Of a stretch of 5,170 nt of DNA, positions 1 to 5,170 are shown in pieces. Position numbers and translations under genes: made by a program. The notes beneath the pieces were generated by a model. The model was not told the origin of the DNA, ran no database searches, and saw only the letters and a list, made by a program, of their open reading frames with translations. Each line of letters starts with the position of its first letter. The stretch's first letter is position 1. The DNA is from an uncultured Angelakisella sp. (GTDB lineage Bacteria; Bacillota; Clostridia; Oscillospirales; Ruminococcaceae): the NCBI GenBank assembly GCA_947564495.1, contig CANOCD010000115.1, positions 1 to 5,170 of the forward strand, in the 5' to 3' direction.

Positions 1-20
1 CCAACAGATGGCATAACACT

Positions 21-80
21 AAAATTATAGCGGCAGGGGGCCCTTTTGTCAAGTCCCGTGCCGCTGTTTTTCGGGTTTTT
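21..80. terminator. Putative intrinsic terminator hairpin overlapping the leftward promoter
   Basis: An inverted repeat pairs 29-39 with 55-65 (AGCGGCA with TGCCGCT, one mismatch, then GGG with CCC) around a loop of about 15 bases. On the plus strand it is followed by T-rich DNA (67-71 and 75-81). On the minus strand, the direction of the four-gene operon, it is preceded by A-rich DNA and followed by a weaker T-rich stretch (about 21-29). It could therefore end the leftward operon, although the U-tract in that direction is interrupted. No other terminator is visible after the last gene. The same bases hold the -35 and -10 boxes of the next promoter, so an operator role is an alternative. The pairing is directly visible; its function is inferred. 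Confidence 0.45.
24..52 (-). promoter_or_regulatory. Consensus sigma-A promoter firing leftward out of the window
   Basis: On the minus strand a perfect -35 box TTGACA (47-52) is separated by exactly 17 bases from a perfect -10 box TATAAT (24-29). Initiation is expected near position 17, so the transcribed gene lies almost wholly to the left and cannot be identified. Only about 17 bases of transcript are visible; they contain an ATG at 12-14 with no ribosome binding site, so this is more likely untranslated leader. A full match in both boxes with ideal spacing suggests strong expression. The -35 box lies in the loop of an inverted repeat (29-65), which may affect its regulation. Confidence 0.85.
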
Positions 81-97
81 TTGGGAGAAAAGGAGGT

Positions 98-472
98 TCA
101 CCGGCCATACCGCCGGCGGTACTCCTCGTCGGTGGGAAAACGCCAGCCCTCCTCCGGGTCCAGGATCAGGTCCACGTCGTCGAACCGGACCTCCCAGGAG
201 GCCCCCTCCAGCAGCCGGGTGATCTGGGTCAGCCCTTTCAGCCAGTAGTTGGCGGCGTCGTACAGCACCTTGGGCCCGTTGCCGGGGAGCTTGGTGGAGC
301 CGTTAAAGATGACCTTCTCCTCCCCGTCAGGGGGATAGACGCCAAAGTCCTCCACCTTCCGCTTAAAGGGGTATTGGTCACAGCTGCGCCGGACGATCTC
401 CGCCACGGCTTGTTCTTCCTCCCCGGTCAGGGGGCGGTCCCGCTTGGCTTGGTAGTAGAGGGAGAAGGACAT
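98..472 (-). CDS. Hypothetical small soluble protein (124 aa), last gene of the operon
   Basis: This 124-residue protein has no signal peptide, no membrane segment and no cysteine cluster; it has a single Cys (31). I do not recognise the family. The N-terminus (MSFSLYYQAKRDRPLTGEEE) looks like a beta strand followed by a helix rich in Glu, Arg and Ala (about 17-31). The middle (about 38-65) has a GVYPP turn and a GSTKLPG stretch. A WLKGLTQITRLL helix (77-88) is followed by an acidic beta-like region ending in WRFPTDEEYRRRYGR. An AGGAG ribosome binding site lies 10 bases before the ATG. It starts 28 bases after the DUF3592-like gene and is probably co-transcribed with it. The compact alpha/beta pattern could suit a small binding or immunity-like protein, but nothing visible proves this. 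Codon use matches its neighbours, so it is very likely a real gene. Confidence 0.8.
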   Translation of the reverse strand: MSFSLYYQAKRDRPLTGEEEQAVAEIVRRSCDQYPFKRKVEDFGVYPPDGEEKVIFNGSTKLPGNGPKVLYDAANYWLKGLTQITRLLEGASWEVRFDDVDLILDPEEGWRFPTDEEYRRRYGR

Positions 473-500
473 GGCGGATCGACTCCTTTTCGTCTTTTCA

Positions 501-1169
501 TCAGGCGGGCAGCAGGCGCTCCAGCCAGGGGGCGATGAGGGCGATGAGGGGGAACAGCACCCCGACGCCGCAGAGGAGCAGGGACCACCGGCCCTTGGCG
601 GATTCCTCCTTGGGGACGTAGATGGTCCGGGGGTCCTTGGGGGAGTAGTACAGCGCCACCTCCTGCCCTGTGTGGACCGGGCAGGGGTTGTAGCTGGTCC
701 GGGAGGAGACGGTGTAGACGGTTCCCCCCTTTGCCGTGTACTCGTACACCGGGGTCTTCACCGTCCCGTGGTGGCCGAAATGGGCGTTCAGGGTGACCAC
801 CCTGGCCCTCTCCGCCGGAAGGGTGGCCAGGGCCCGCTTTTTGGCGGTGGAATGGCGTGTCCCCATGCCGATGAAAAAGAAGACAAGGGAGAACAGGGGA
901 AAGACGGCGTGGACCGGGTCCCGGTTTTCCATCCCGGCCAGCCACTGGTGGAGCATCAGGCCGGAAAGGGCCAGGCAGACCAGGGGCCAGGCGATGAGGA
1001 ACCGCCGCCACCGTTTCAGGGCCGAAGGGGGGACCTTCTCCCGGACCGCCCCCTGCTCCGCCTCTCTCCCCCGGCGTCTCCCATAGGCCCATACCAGGGC
1101 AAAGGCCGAGGCGGCCAGGGCAAAGACGGCAGCGGCGGCAACGAGCAGCAGAAGCCCGGGTTTTTCCAT
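501..1169 (-). CDS. Membrane protein with DUF3592-like domain
   Basis: A 222-residue protein with four predicted membrane helices at about 4-29, 57-78, 88-103 and 194-213, with basic stretches after the first (RRRGR, 31-35) and before the second (KRWRR, 52-56). Between helices 3 and 4 lies a beta-rich segment (about 120-190) with the pattern of DUF3592: an ARVV strand, a YEYTAKGGTVYTV hairpin, a VHTGQEVALYYSPKDP motif, then a short strand before the last helix. DUF3592 proteins are widespread bacterial membrane proteins without an established biochemical role. The ATG has a modest GAGGG ribosome binding site 8 bases upstream. The gene begins 16 bases after galU ends, so the two are likely translated from one message. 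It may act at the envelope, but no substrate can be named. Confidence 0.85.
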   Translation of the reverse strand: MEKPGLLLLVAAAAVFALAASAFALVWAYGRRRGREAEQGAVREKVPPSALKRWRRFLIAWPLVCLALSGLMLHQWLAGMENRDPVHAVFPLFSLVFFFIGMGTRHSTAKKRALATLPAERARVVTLNAHFGHHGTVKTPVYEYTAKGGTVYTVSSRTSYNPCPVHTGQEVALYYSPKDPRTIYVPKEESAKGRWSLLLCGVGVLFPLIALIAPWLERLLPA

Positions 1170-1185
1170 CTTTTACGCCCTCTTT

Positions 1186-2061
1186 CTACAGCGTCTTGCA
1201 GAACTCCCGGAGGTAGTCCTTAAAGCCCTCGCCGATCTCCGGGTGGGCGGCCCCCACCTCCACGATGGCCTGGAGGACCCCCAGCTTATTGCCCATGTCG
1301 TACCGCTTGCCCACGTAGTCCACCCCGGTCATCCCCCGGGTATGGGTGAGGGTCCGCATGGCGTCGGTGAGCTGGAGCTCCCCCCCGGCCCCCAGGGGGG
1401 TCTCCTCCAGGATGGTGAAGATCTCGGCGGGGAGGACACACCGCCCCAGGATGGAGAAGAGGGAGAGGATCTTGTCCGGGGCGGGCTTTTCCACCATGTC
1501 GGTGACCCTGTAGGTCCGGCCTTCCAGGGGCTCCACCGCCAGGGAGGAATACTTGACGATCTGTTCCGGGGTGACCTCCTTGATGCCCACCACCCCCAGG
1601 CCGTGCCGGTCGTAGGCTTTGCAGAGCTGGCCGATGGCGGGCTGGTCCGCCGGGGAGATGATGACGTCATCCCCGTAGAGGACGGCGAAGGGGTCGCTGC
1701 CCACGAAGCTCTTGGCGCAGAGGACGGCGTGGCCCAGGCCCTTGGCCTCCTGCTGGCGGACATACTGGATGTTGGCCATCCGGGTGACGTCCATGATCTG
1801 GCGGTAGAGGTCCTCCTTCCCCGAGGCCAGGAGGCGCTCCTCCAGCTCCGGGGCCCGGTCGAAGTAGTCCTCCACGCTGGACTTGCCCCGGCTGGTGATG
1901 ATGAGGATGTCGGTGATCCCCGCCCGGACGGCCTCCTCCACGATGTAGTGGATGGCGGGGCGGTCCACGATGGGGAGCATCTCCTTGGGTACCGACTTGG
2001 TGGCGGGCAGGACCCGGGTGCCCAGCCCGGCGGCGGGGATAACGGCTTTTGTCACTTTCAT
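1186..2061 (-). CDS. galU: UTP-glucose-1-phosphate uridylyltransferase (UDP-glucose pyrophosphorylase)
   Basis: A cytoplasmic enzyme that joins UTP and glucose-1-phosphate into UDP-glucose and pyrophosphate, supplying glucosyl units for cell-surface polysaccharides, teichoic-acid decoration, glycolipids and galactose metabolism. With the start chosen here it has 291 residues, normal for the family. The nucleotide-binding signature PAAGLGTRVLPATKSVPKEM (9-28) is intact, as are RQQEAKGLGHAVLCA (102-116), the GDD metal-site motif (130-132), MVEKP (189-193) with the sugar-phosphate-binding Lys, GAGGELQLTDA (224-234) and GKRYDMGNKLG (251-261). Two family motifs differ: YG(I/V)(I/V) is YSSL at 171-174, and PSNLAIxGRYV is LSLFSILGRCV at 199-209. 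I recall this pattern from other clostridial GalU proteins. The start at 2061 lies 12 bases after AGGAGG; the in-frame ATG at 2071-2073 abuts that site and would give 295 residues. The gene follows the zinc-finger gene by 8 bases. Confidence 0.95.
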   Translation of the reverse strand: MKVTKAVIPAAGLGTRVLPATKSVPKEMLPIVDRPAIHYIVEEAVRAGITDILIITSRGKSSVEDYFDRAPELEERLLASGKEDLYRQIMDVTRMANIQYVRQQEAKGLGHAVLCAKSFVGSDPFAVLYGDDVIISPADQPAIGQLCKAYDRHGLGVVGIKEVTPEQIVKYSSLAVEPLEGRTYRVTDMVEKPAPDKILSLFSILGRCVLPAEIFTILEETPLGAGGELQLTDAMRTLTHTRGMTGVDYVGKRYDMGNKLGVLQAIVEVGAAHPEIGEGFKDYLREFCKTL

Positions 2062-2069
2062 GGCAGAGT

Positions 2070-3107
2070 TCATCCTCCTACGATTTGATAGCTGAGGCCC
2101 ACGCCCACCAGGATGTACAGGACGATGAGGGTGCAGACCGCCACCAGCACGGCGTTCATGTTGACGCCCCCCCGGCGGACCAGGGCGTAGCGGTACTCCG
2201 GCGTGCCGGAGGAAAAATGGCCGGTGGTCTGCACCGTCTGGATCTCCTTGCAGACCTGGCGGAAGTAGGCGGCGTTAAAGAAAAGGCCGCAGAGGAAGTT
2301 CACCACGGAGATGGTCCCCTGGCAGAGAAAGAGGGCGTTGCGGTACTGGAGGACGACAGGGTTGGAGAGGTCCAGGAGCAGGTCCAGGTTCAGCGCCCCG
2401 TACTGGGCCAGCATCTCGGAAAAGAGGGGGGCGGCGGCCATCACCACCGGAACGATGGCGGCGATGATGACCAGGAGCAGGATGGTCCCCAGCTTGTACA
2501 TCTTGCGGTAGAAACAGTAGAAGAAGGAGAAAAAGAAGGCGCTCCAGTTGATGGAGAGCTTCAGCCCGGAACGGCTGAGGCGCTGGAACCGCAGGAGGAA
2601 GGCCAGGTTGTTGGGCCCCACAAAGTCGCAGACATCCCGGTTGGAGATGCCCGGGGCAAGCTCCGGCTCCTCCAGCACCTGGGTGAACAGGGTCTCCATC
2701 CAGGGGGGCATATTCCCGGCGGCGGGGGCGGCGCCCGGGGCGCTCTGGCCGGCGGGCTGGTAGCCCTGTCCCGGCGGGGGCCCGTAGGGGGACCCCCCGG
2801 GGACCTGCCCCGCCGTCAGCTGGCTGCCGCAGACCTGGCAGAAAATGTTCCCCGCCGGGTTGTGGGACCCGCACCGGGGACAGAGGACGGTGGCGTCGGT
2901 CCCCGGTGCCTCGCCGGAGGGCTCCGCCTCGGCGGCAGGGGACCACTGGCCGCCCATGGCGTGGCGGCTCTCGTTGGCGCAGCGGCCCAGCTCCCGGTAG
3001 CAAGCCCGGTGGTGGGGGGTGCCGCAGTCGGGGCAGACCACGATGTCGTCCCCCTGGGCAAAGGCTTTCCCGCACACCGGGCATCGGTATCCATTGTAAT
3101 TAGACAC
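2070..3107 (-). CDS. RING-type/zinc-ribbon membrane protein with DUF2628-like domain
   Basis: A 345-residue protein, first gene of the leftward operon. Residues 9-43 form a RING-like zinc site (CPVC at 9-12, CPDC at 25-28, then HH at 32-33, C36 and C43), matching the prokaryotic RING finger family 1 pattern. Residues 76-93 form a zinc ribbon (CPRC and CQVC). A flexible Pro/Gly/Ala/Gln-rich linker (about 100-135) leads to a membrane half: an aromatic segment NWSAFFFSFFYCFYRKMYKLG (from 187) typical of DUF2628, then helices at about 207-226, 258-280 and 318-340. DUF2628 proteins have no defined role; such fingers usually mediate protein contacts, and ubiquitin-ligase activity should not be assumed. 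GTG at 3105-3107 is chosen because AGGAG lies 8 bases upstream; an upstream in-frame TTG at 3123-3125 lies near the predicted transcription start and has no such site. Confidence 0.88.
   Translation of the reverse strand: MSNYNGYRCPVCGKAFAQGDDIVVCPDCGTPHHRACYRELGRCANESRHAMGGQWSPAAEAEPSGEAPGTDATVLCPRCGSHNPAGNIFCQVCGSQLTAGQVPGGSPYGPPPGQGYQPAGQSAPGAAPAAGNMPPWMETLFTQVLEEPELAPGISNRDVCDFVGPNNLAFLLRFQRLSRSGLKLSINWSAFFFSFFYCFYRKMYKLGTILLLVIIAAIVPVVMAAAPLFSEMLAQYGALNLDLLLDLSNPVVLQYRNALFLCQGTISVVNFLCGLFFNAAYFRQVCKEIQTVQTTGHFSSGTPEYRYALVRRGGVNMNAVLVAVCTLIVLYILVGVGLSYQIVGG
2074..2079 (-). promoter_or_regulatory. Ribosome binding site for galU
   Basis: A perfect AGGAGG on the minus strand, inside the last codons of the zinc-finger gene. 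It directly abuts one in-frame ATG (2071-2073, zero spacing) and lies 12 bases before a second (2059-2061). Zero spacing would be unusual, and the second ATG gives the family's normal N-terminus (MKVTKAVIPAAG), so the site most likely serves the second start. If the first ATG were used, it would overlap the previous stop codon as ATGA. Confidence 0.75.
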
Positions 3108-3115
3108 GGTATCAA

Positions 3116-3120
3116 CTCCT
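3116..3120 (-). promoter_or_regulatory. Ribosome binding site deciding the GTG start of the zinc-finger gene
   Basis: AGGAG on the minus strand lies 8 bases before GTG (3105-3107). This near-ideal spacing favours GTG over the in-frame TTG six codons upstream (3123-3125), which lies upstream of this site. Confidence 0.8.
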
Positions 3121-3130
3121 AACAAAGGAT

Positions 3131-3159
3131 ATTATAGGCCACAAGGCGACAGTTTGCAA
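3131..3159 (-). promoter_or_regulatory. Sigma-A promoter of the leftward four-gene operon
   Basis: On the minus strand, TTGCAA (3154-3159) is separated by 17 bases from a perfect TATAAT (3131-3136). Initiation is expected near 3124, giving a leader of roughly 17 bases before the GTG of the zinc-finger gene, just enough for its ribosome binding site. No other promoter was noticed within the tightly packed operon, so this one probably drives all four genes. The -35 box is part of a palindrome (3153-3174). Confidence 0.8.
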
Positions 3160-3174
3160 TGAAATAATTGTAAA
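3153..3174. repeat. Operator-like imperfect palindrome over the leftward -35 box
   Basis: The arms TTTGCAAT (3153-3160) and ATTGTAAA (3167-3174) match as inverted repeats at 7 of 8 positions around a six-base centre (GAAATA). The left arm contains the -35 box of the leftward operon promoter. The site lies in an AT-rich island in otherwise very GC-rich sequence, as expected for a dimeric repressor site. It does not match any operator consensus I can name with confidence. AT-rich DNA forms such repeats by chance fairly often, so the regulatory role is inferred. Confidence 0.35.
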
Positions 3175-3204
3175 GTTTCGGGGGGATCGAGGGGCGGCCT
3201 TGGT

Positions 3205-3234
3205 TTGAACTCCCCGGCGGGTTTGTGCTATAAT
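3205..3234 (+). promoter_or_regulatory. Sigma-A promoter of the lipoprotein gene (extended -10)
   Basis: TTGAAC (3205-3210) is separated by 18 bases from a perfect TATAAT (3229-3234), which is preceded by TGC (3226-3228), an extended -10 element. Initiation is expected near 3241, giving a leader of under 20 bases before the ATG at 3258. The promoter diverges from the zinc-finger operon promoter; the two -35 boxes are 45 bases apart, close enough to share regulatory proteins. Confidence 0.82.
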
Positions 3235-3257
3235 AGAAAAAACAGGAGGTGGACGGG

Positions 3258-4604
3258 ATGAAAAGGCTTCTGGCAGCCCTTGCCCTGATGGCGGCGTTTT
3301 CCCTGGCGGGATGCGCCCAGCACCACCGCCAGCTGAAGGAGATGGAGACCCTGGCCGCCGGGCGGGCCCAGGACTACCTCCGGGAGACCTACGGCGCAGA
3401 GGGACAAATACAGGAGGTCAAGGCGGGGACCTACCAGAGCGGCTTTCACCTGGTGGTGGATACCGACGCCCTGGTCACCGTGGCCCTGGGGGAGGAGACC
3501 TTCCAGGTCTATGTGGAGACGGCGGAGCTCGCCTTCTGCCGGGACAACCGGGAGGGCCTGGCCCTGGCCCGGGACCTGGAGGGGTACTTCCGGGAGCTGT
3601 ACCGCCTGCCCCCGGCCCGGGAGGGGGAGGTCCGGGTCTACCACGGCGGGGAGGGCTTCTTCGCCGCCCGGCCCGGCCACTTGGCCCGGGAATACAATTT
3701 CCTGGACTTCGATTACCACGGCCAGCCCCTGGAGGAGGTCCTGCCCCTCCTGGAGCGGGTCGCCTTCGCCTTCGACTACCTGGACGACGGGGTCTCCCTG
3801 GACCGGGTGGAGCTCCGGGACGAGGACTGGGGCGGGGACAGAAAGCGAGTGGAGCTGGACCTCCGGTGCTTTCGGGCCTACCGGGAGGACAGCCCCGTCC
3901 CCCTGGGGATCGGAGAGCGGGAGGGCCACCTGGTGCTGCTGGCCGAAGGGATGGAGTTCTCCCGGCGGGGGGAGGAGTACGGCAGCCTGGACGAGATAGC
4001 CGAGGCCCTCCCCGCTTTTGTCCTCCGGGAGCGCCTTACCGGGCGGGACGGGGAGGTCCGGCGGGAAAGGTATGACCTTGCCTCCATGGGGAACTTCTGG
4101 GTCAGCGCCCGGGAGGGCCTTTCGCCGGAGGACTGCTTTGTCCTCGCCGGCGCCGCCCCCGACTGGACGGGGGAAAACCAGGGGATGGGCAGCAGCCGGG
4201 GACAATACTACACCCGGGAAGAAATTCGGGAGGGCTCCGCCCTGGCCAAGACCACCCGGAAGGAACTGGCCCCCTTCGCCGAGGCGGGATTCCGCCAGGA
4301 GGGGGAGCTGCTCCTCCCCCGGGAGGGGGCGGAGGAAAGGCTGGCGGCCTGGAGCGAGGCCCAGGGGGGCGACAGCGACCCTCCGGCCTGGGTGATGATC
4401 CGGCCCTCCCTGGTGTACGGCGCCGGGGAGCGGACGGGGGCGGGGCTCCTCTGGCAGCAGAAGGGCCAGGGGGAGAAGAAGGTGGTCCAGCTGTACACCT
4501 CCTACCTGGACCAGGAGACCCGCTGGACCCACGGCCTGTGGGAGCTGGCCTTTTCCTTCCCCGGGACGGTGAAGGGGGTGGCCCTGGTGCGGGTGGAAAA
4601 ATAG
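3258..4604 (+). CDS. Predicted lipoprotein of unknown family (448 aa)
   Basis: The N-terminus is a clear lipoprotein signal: MKR, a hydrophobic stretch (LLAALALMAAFSLA) and the lipobox LAGC at 16-19, so the mature protein should begin at lipid-anchored Cys19 and sit on the outer face of the cytoplasmic membrane. A helical segment follows (about 20-47, with LKEMETLAAGRAQDYLRETYG), then alternating beta-like strands and charged helices, for example FHLVVDTDALVTVALGEE (63-80) and WELAFSFPGTVKGVALVRVE (428-447). No catalytic motif or known domain is apparent to me. It is rich in Glu, Asp and Arg and has three other cysteines (94, 204, 293). The ATG is chosen because AGGAGG (3244-3249) lies 8 bases upstream; an in-frame GTG at 3249 overlaps that site. 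It is divergent from the zinc-finger/galU operon and has its own promoter. No clear terminator follows it. Confidence 0.85.
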   Translation: MKRLLAALALMAAFSLAGCAQHHRQLKEMETLAAGRAQDYLRETYGAEGQIQEVKAGTYQSGFHLVVDTDALVTVALGEETFQVYVETAELAFCRDNREGLALARDLEGYFRELYRLPPAREGEVRVYHGGEGFFAARPGHLAREYNFLDFDYHGQPLEEVLPLLERVAFAFDYLDDGVSLDRVELRDEDWGGDRKRVELDLRCFRAYREDSPVPLGIGEREGHLVLLAEGMEFSRRGEEYGSLDEIAEALPAFVLRERLTGRDGEVRRERYDLASMGNFWVSAREGLSPEDCFVLAGAAPDWTGENQGMGSSRGQYYTREEIREGSALAKTTRKELAPFAEAGFRQEGELLLPREGAEERLAAWSEAQGGDSDPPAWVMIRPSLVYGAGERTGAGLLWQQKGQGEKKVVQLYTSYLDQETRWTHGLWELAFSFPGTVKGVALVRVEK

Positions 4605-4625
4605 GATTTCCTCCCCTCCACCGCC

Positions 4626-4654
4626 TTTACATTTGCCAGAAAATAGGATACAAT
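4626..4654 (+). promoter_or_regulatory. Sigma-A promoter of prfB
   Basis: TTTACA (4626-4631) is separated by 17 bases from TACAAT (4649-4654), each one mismatch from consensus. Initiation is expected near 4661, giving a leader of about 56 bases before prfB. The leader has a short GC palindrome (GGCCC / GGGCC, 4676-4687) with too small a loop to be a convincing terminator. The region between the lipoprotein stop and this promoter has no obvious hairpin and T-run, so read-through from the lipoprotein gene may add to prfB expression. Confidence 0.7.
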
Positions 4655-4716
4655 AAAGTGGCTTTGAACGAAACAGGCCCCCGGGCCGATACCGCTTGTA
4701 AGAAAGGATATTTGCT

Positions 4717-5170
4717 ATGCCGATGTTGGAACTGGACGAACTGAGACTGCGCCTTGTGGCCATGGAGCCCTCCCTCCGGGAGCTGCGCCAGGCCCTGGAC
4801 ATCGACCGGCTGGAGGTGGAGAGCCAGGAGCTGGACCAGCGCACCGCCGAGCCGGGCTTCTGGGACAACGCCGAGGCCTCCCAGAAGATCCTCCAGCGGG
4901 CCGGGGCGGTGAAGGGCAAGCTGGAAAGCTACCGCCGCCTTGCCGCCCTTTACGAGGACACCCTCACCCTCATCGAGCTGGGGCTGGGGGAGGAGGACGA
5001 CTCGGTCTACGAGGAGGCCCTGGGGGACGCCGACACCCTCCAGAAGGAGATGGAGGCCATGACCCTCTCCACCCTCCTCACCGGGGAGTACGACAGCCGC
5101 AACGCCATCCTCACCTTCCACGCCGGGGCGGGGGGCACCGAGGCCCAGGACTGGGCCCAGATGCTCTACC
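4717..5170 (+). CDS. prfB: Peptide chain release factor 2, N-terminal part (cut by window edge)
   Basis: RF2 recognises UGA and UAA stop codons and triggers peptide release on the ribosome. The 151 complete codons visible cover the helical N-terminal domain (about 1-110) with the family motif PGFWDNAEASQKI (46-58), then the start of the PCRF domain with GEYDSRNAIL and the hallmark HAGAGGTEAQDWAQMLY (135-151). The anticodon-like SPF loop and catalytic GGQ would lie beyond the window. RF2 is usually about 365 residues, so roughly 40% is present. The ATG at 4717 has AAAGGA (4703-4708) 8 bases upstream; an ATG two codons later is less well placed. Unlike most bacterial prfB genes, the reading frame is uninterrupted: at the usual slippery site, CTT TGA C, it has CTG GAC (4795-4800), so no +1 frameshift is needed. 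Confidence 0.95.
   Translation, partial: MPMLELDELRLRLVAMEPSLRELRQALDIDRLEVESQELDQRTAEPGFWDNAEASQKILQRAGAVKGKLESYRRLAALYEDTLTLIELGLGEEDDSVYEEALGDADTLQKEMEAMTLSTLLTGEYDSRNAILTFHAGAGGTEAQDWAQMLY

Noticed and set aside
98..127. Possible hairpin (CCGGC / GCCGG) overlapping the stop of the 124-residue gene as its terminator
   Set aside because: The stem is only 5 bases and the downstream sequence is CT-rich rather than a true T-run. The larger inverted repeat at 29-65 is the better candidate.
1243..3122. Long plus-strand open frames (1243-2088 and 2049-3122) opposite galU and the zinc-finger gene
   Set aside because: Their products are Gly/His/Asp/Val-rich mirror sequences of the real minus-strand genes, without their own promoter or ribosome binding site.
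3511..3999. Arg/Ser/Trp/Pro-rich open frames inside the lipoprotein gene in other frames
   Set aside because: These are out-of-frame readings of a GC-rich gene, with no start signals and no plausible domain.
4662..4669. CTTTGAAC in the prfB leader, resembling the RF2 frameshift site CTTTGAC
   Set aside because: It lies about 50 bases upstream of the prfB start, outside any supported reading frame, and lacks the final C of the slippery site. The protein-level position of the frameshift is at codons 27-28, which are in frame.
4676..4687. GGCCC-CC-GGGCC palindrome in the prfB leader as a terminator or riboswitch stem
   Set aside because: The loop would be only 2-4 bases, there is no T-run after it, and no second pairing element is visible. 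The leader is too short for a known riboswitch class.
3228..4919. A 563-codon open frame on the minus strand antisense to the lipoprotein gene and the start of prfB
   Set aside because: It lies opposite two well-supported plus-strand genes with proper ribosome binding sites, a lipobox and RF2 motifs. GC-rich DNA commonly leaves the antisense frame open, and the product is a low-complexity Pro/Gly/Leu-rich sequence with no recognisable domain.

Overview
The window looks like chromosomal DNA from a GC-rich anaerobic Firmicute, most likely in the Clostridia / Oscillospiraceae range (relatives of Flavonifractor, Oscillibacter and similar gut genera). This is inferred from strong AGGAGG-type ribosome binding sites, sigma-A promoters close to TTGACA/TATAAT sitting in AT-rich islands between very GC-rich genes, and a GalU of the variant type that I associate with Clostridia. 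No rRNA or tRNA gene, transposon, CRISPR array or phage gene was seen, and no stretch over 300 bases lacks a gene.

Layout. Bases 1-97 hold a consensus leftward promoter for a gene outside the window. It is nested in an inverted repeat that may also end the operon to its right. Bases 98-3107 (minus strand) are a compact four-gene operon, read right to left: a membrane protein with RING-type and zinc-ribbon fingers and a DUF2628-like domain; galU (UTP-glucose-1-phosphate uridylyltransferase); a four-helix membrane protein with a DUF3592-like domain; and a small soluble protein of unknown family. The gaps are 8, 16 and 28 bases, and one good promoter (3131-3159) precedes the first gene. Bases 3108-3257 are a divergent promoter region with an operator-like palindrome over the leftward -35 box. 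Bases 3258-4604 (plus strand) encode a 448-residue lipoprotein of unknown family. Bases 4605-4716 carry a promoter and leader for prfB, which starts at 4717 and runs off the right edge.

How the genes fit together. GalU makes UDP-glucose for cell-surface polysaccharides and glycolipids. Its partners include two membrane proteins of unknown function, and the divergent neighbour is an exported lipoprotein, so a cell-envelope theme is plausible but unproven. prfB (release factor 2) is a housekeeping translation gene with its own promoter. It is notable for lacking the programmed +1 frameshift that controls RF2 synthesis in most bacteria.

I found no convincing new defence or mobile system. The points most worth a second look are the frameshift-free prfB, the promoter embedded in a terminator-like hairpin at the left edge, the palindrome in the divergent region, the altered GalU motifs, and the unrecognised lipoprotein.
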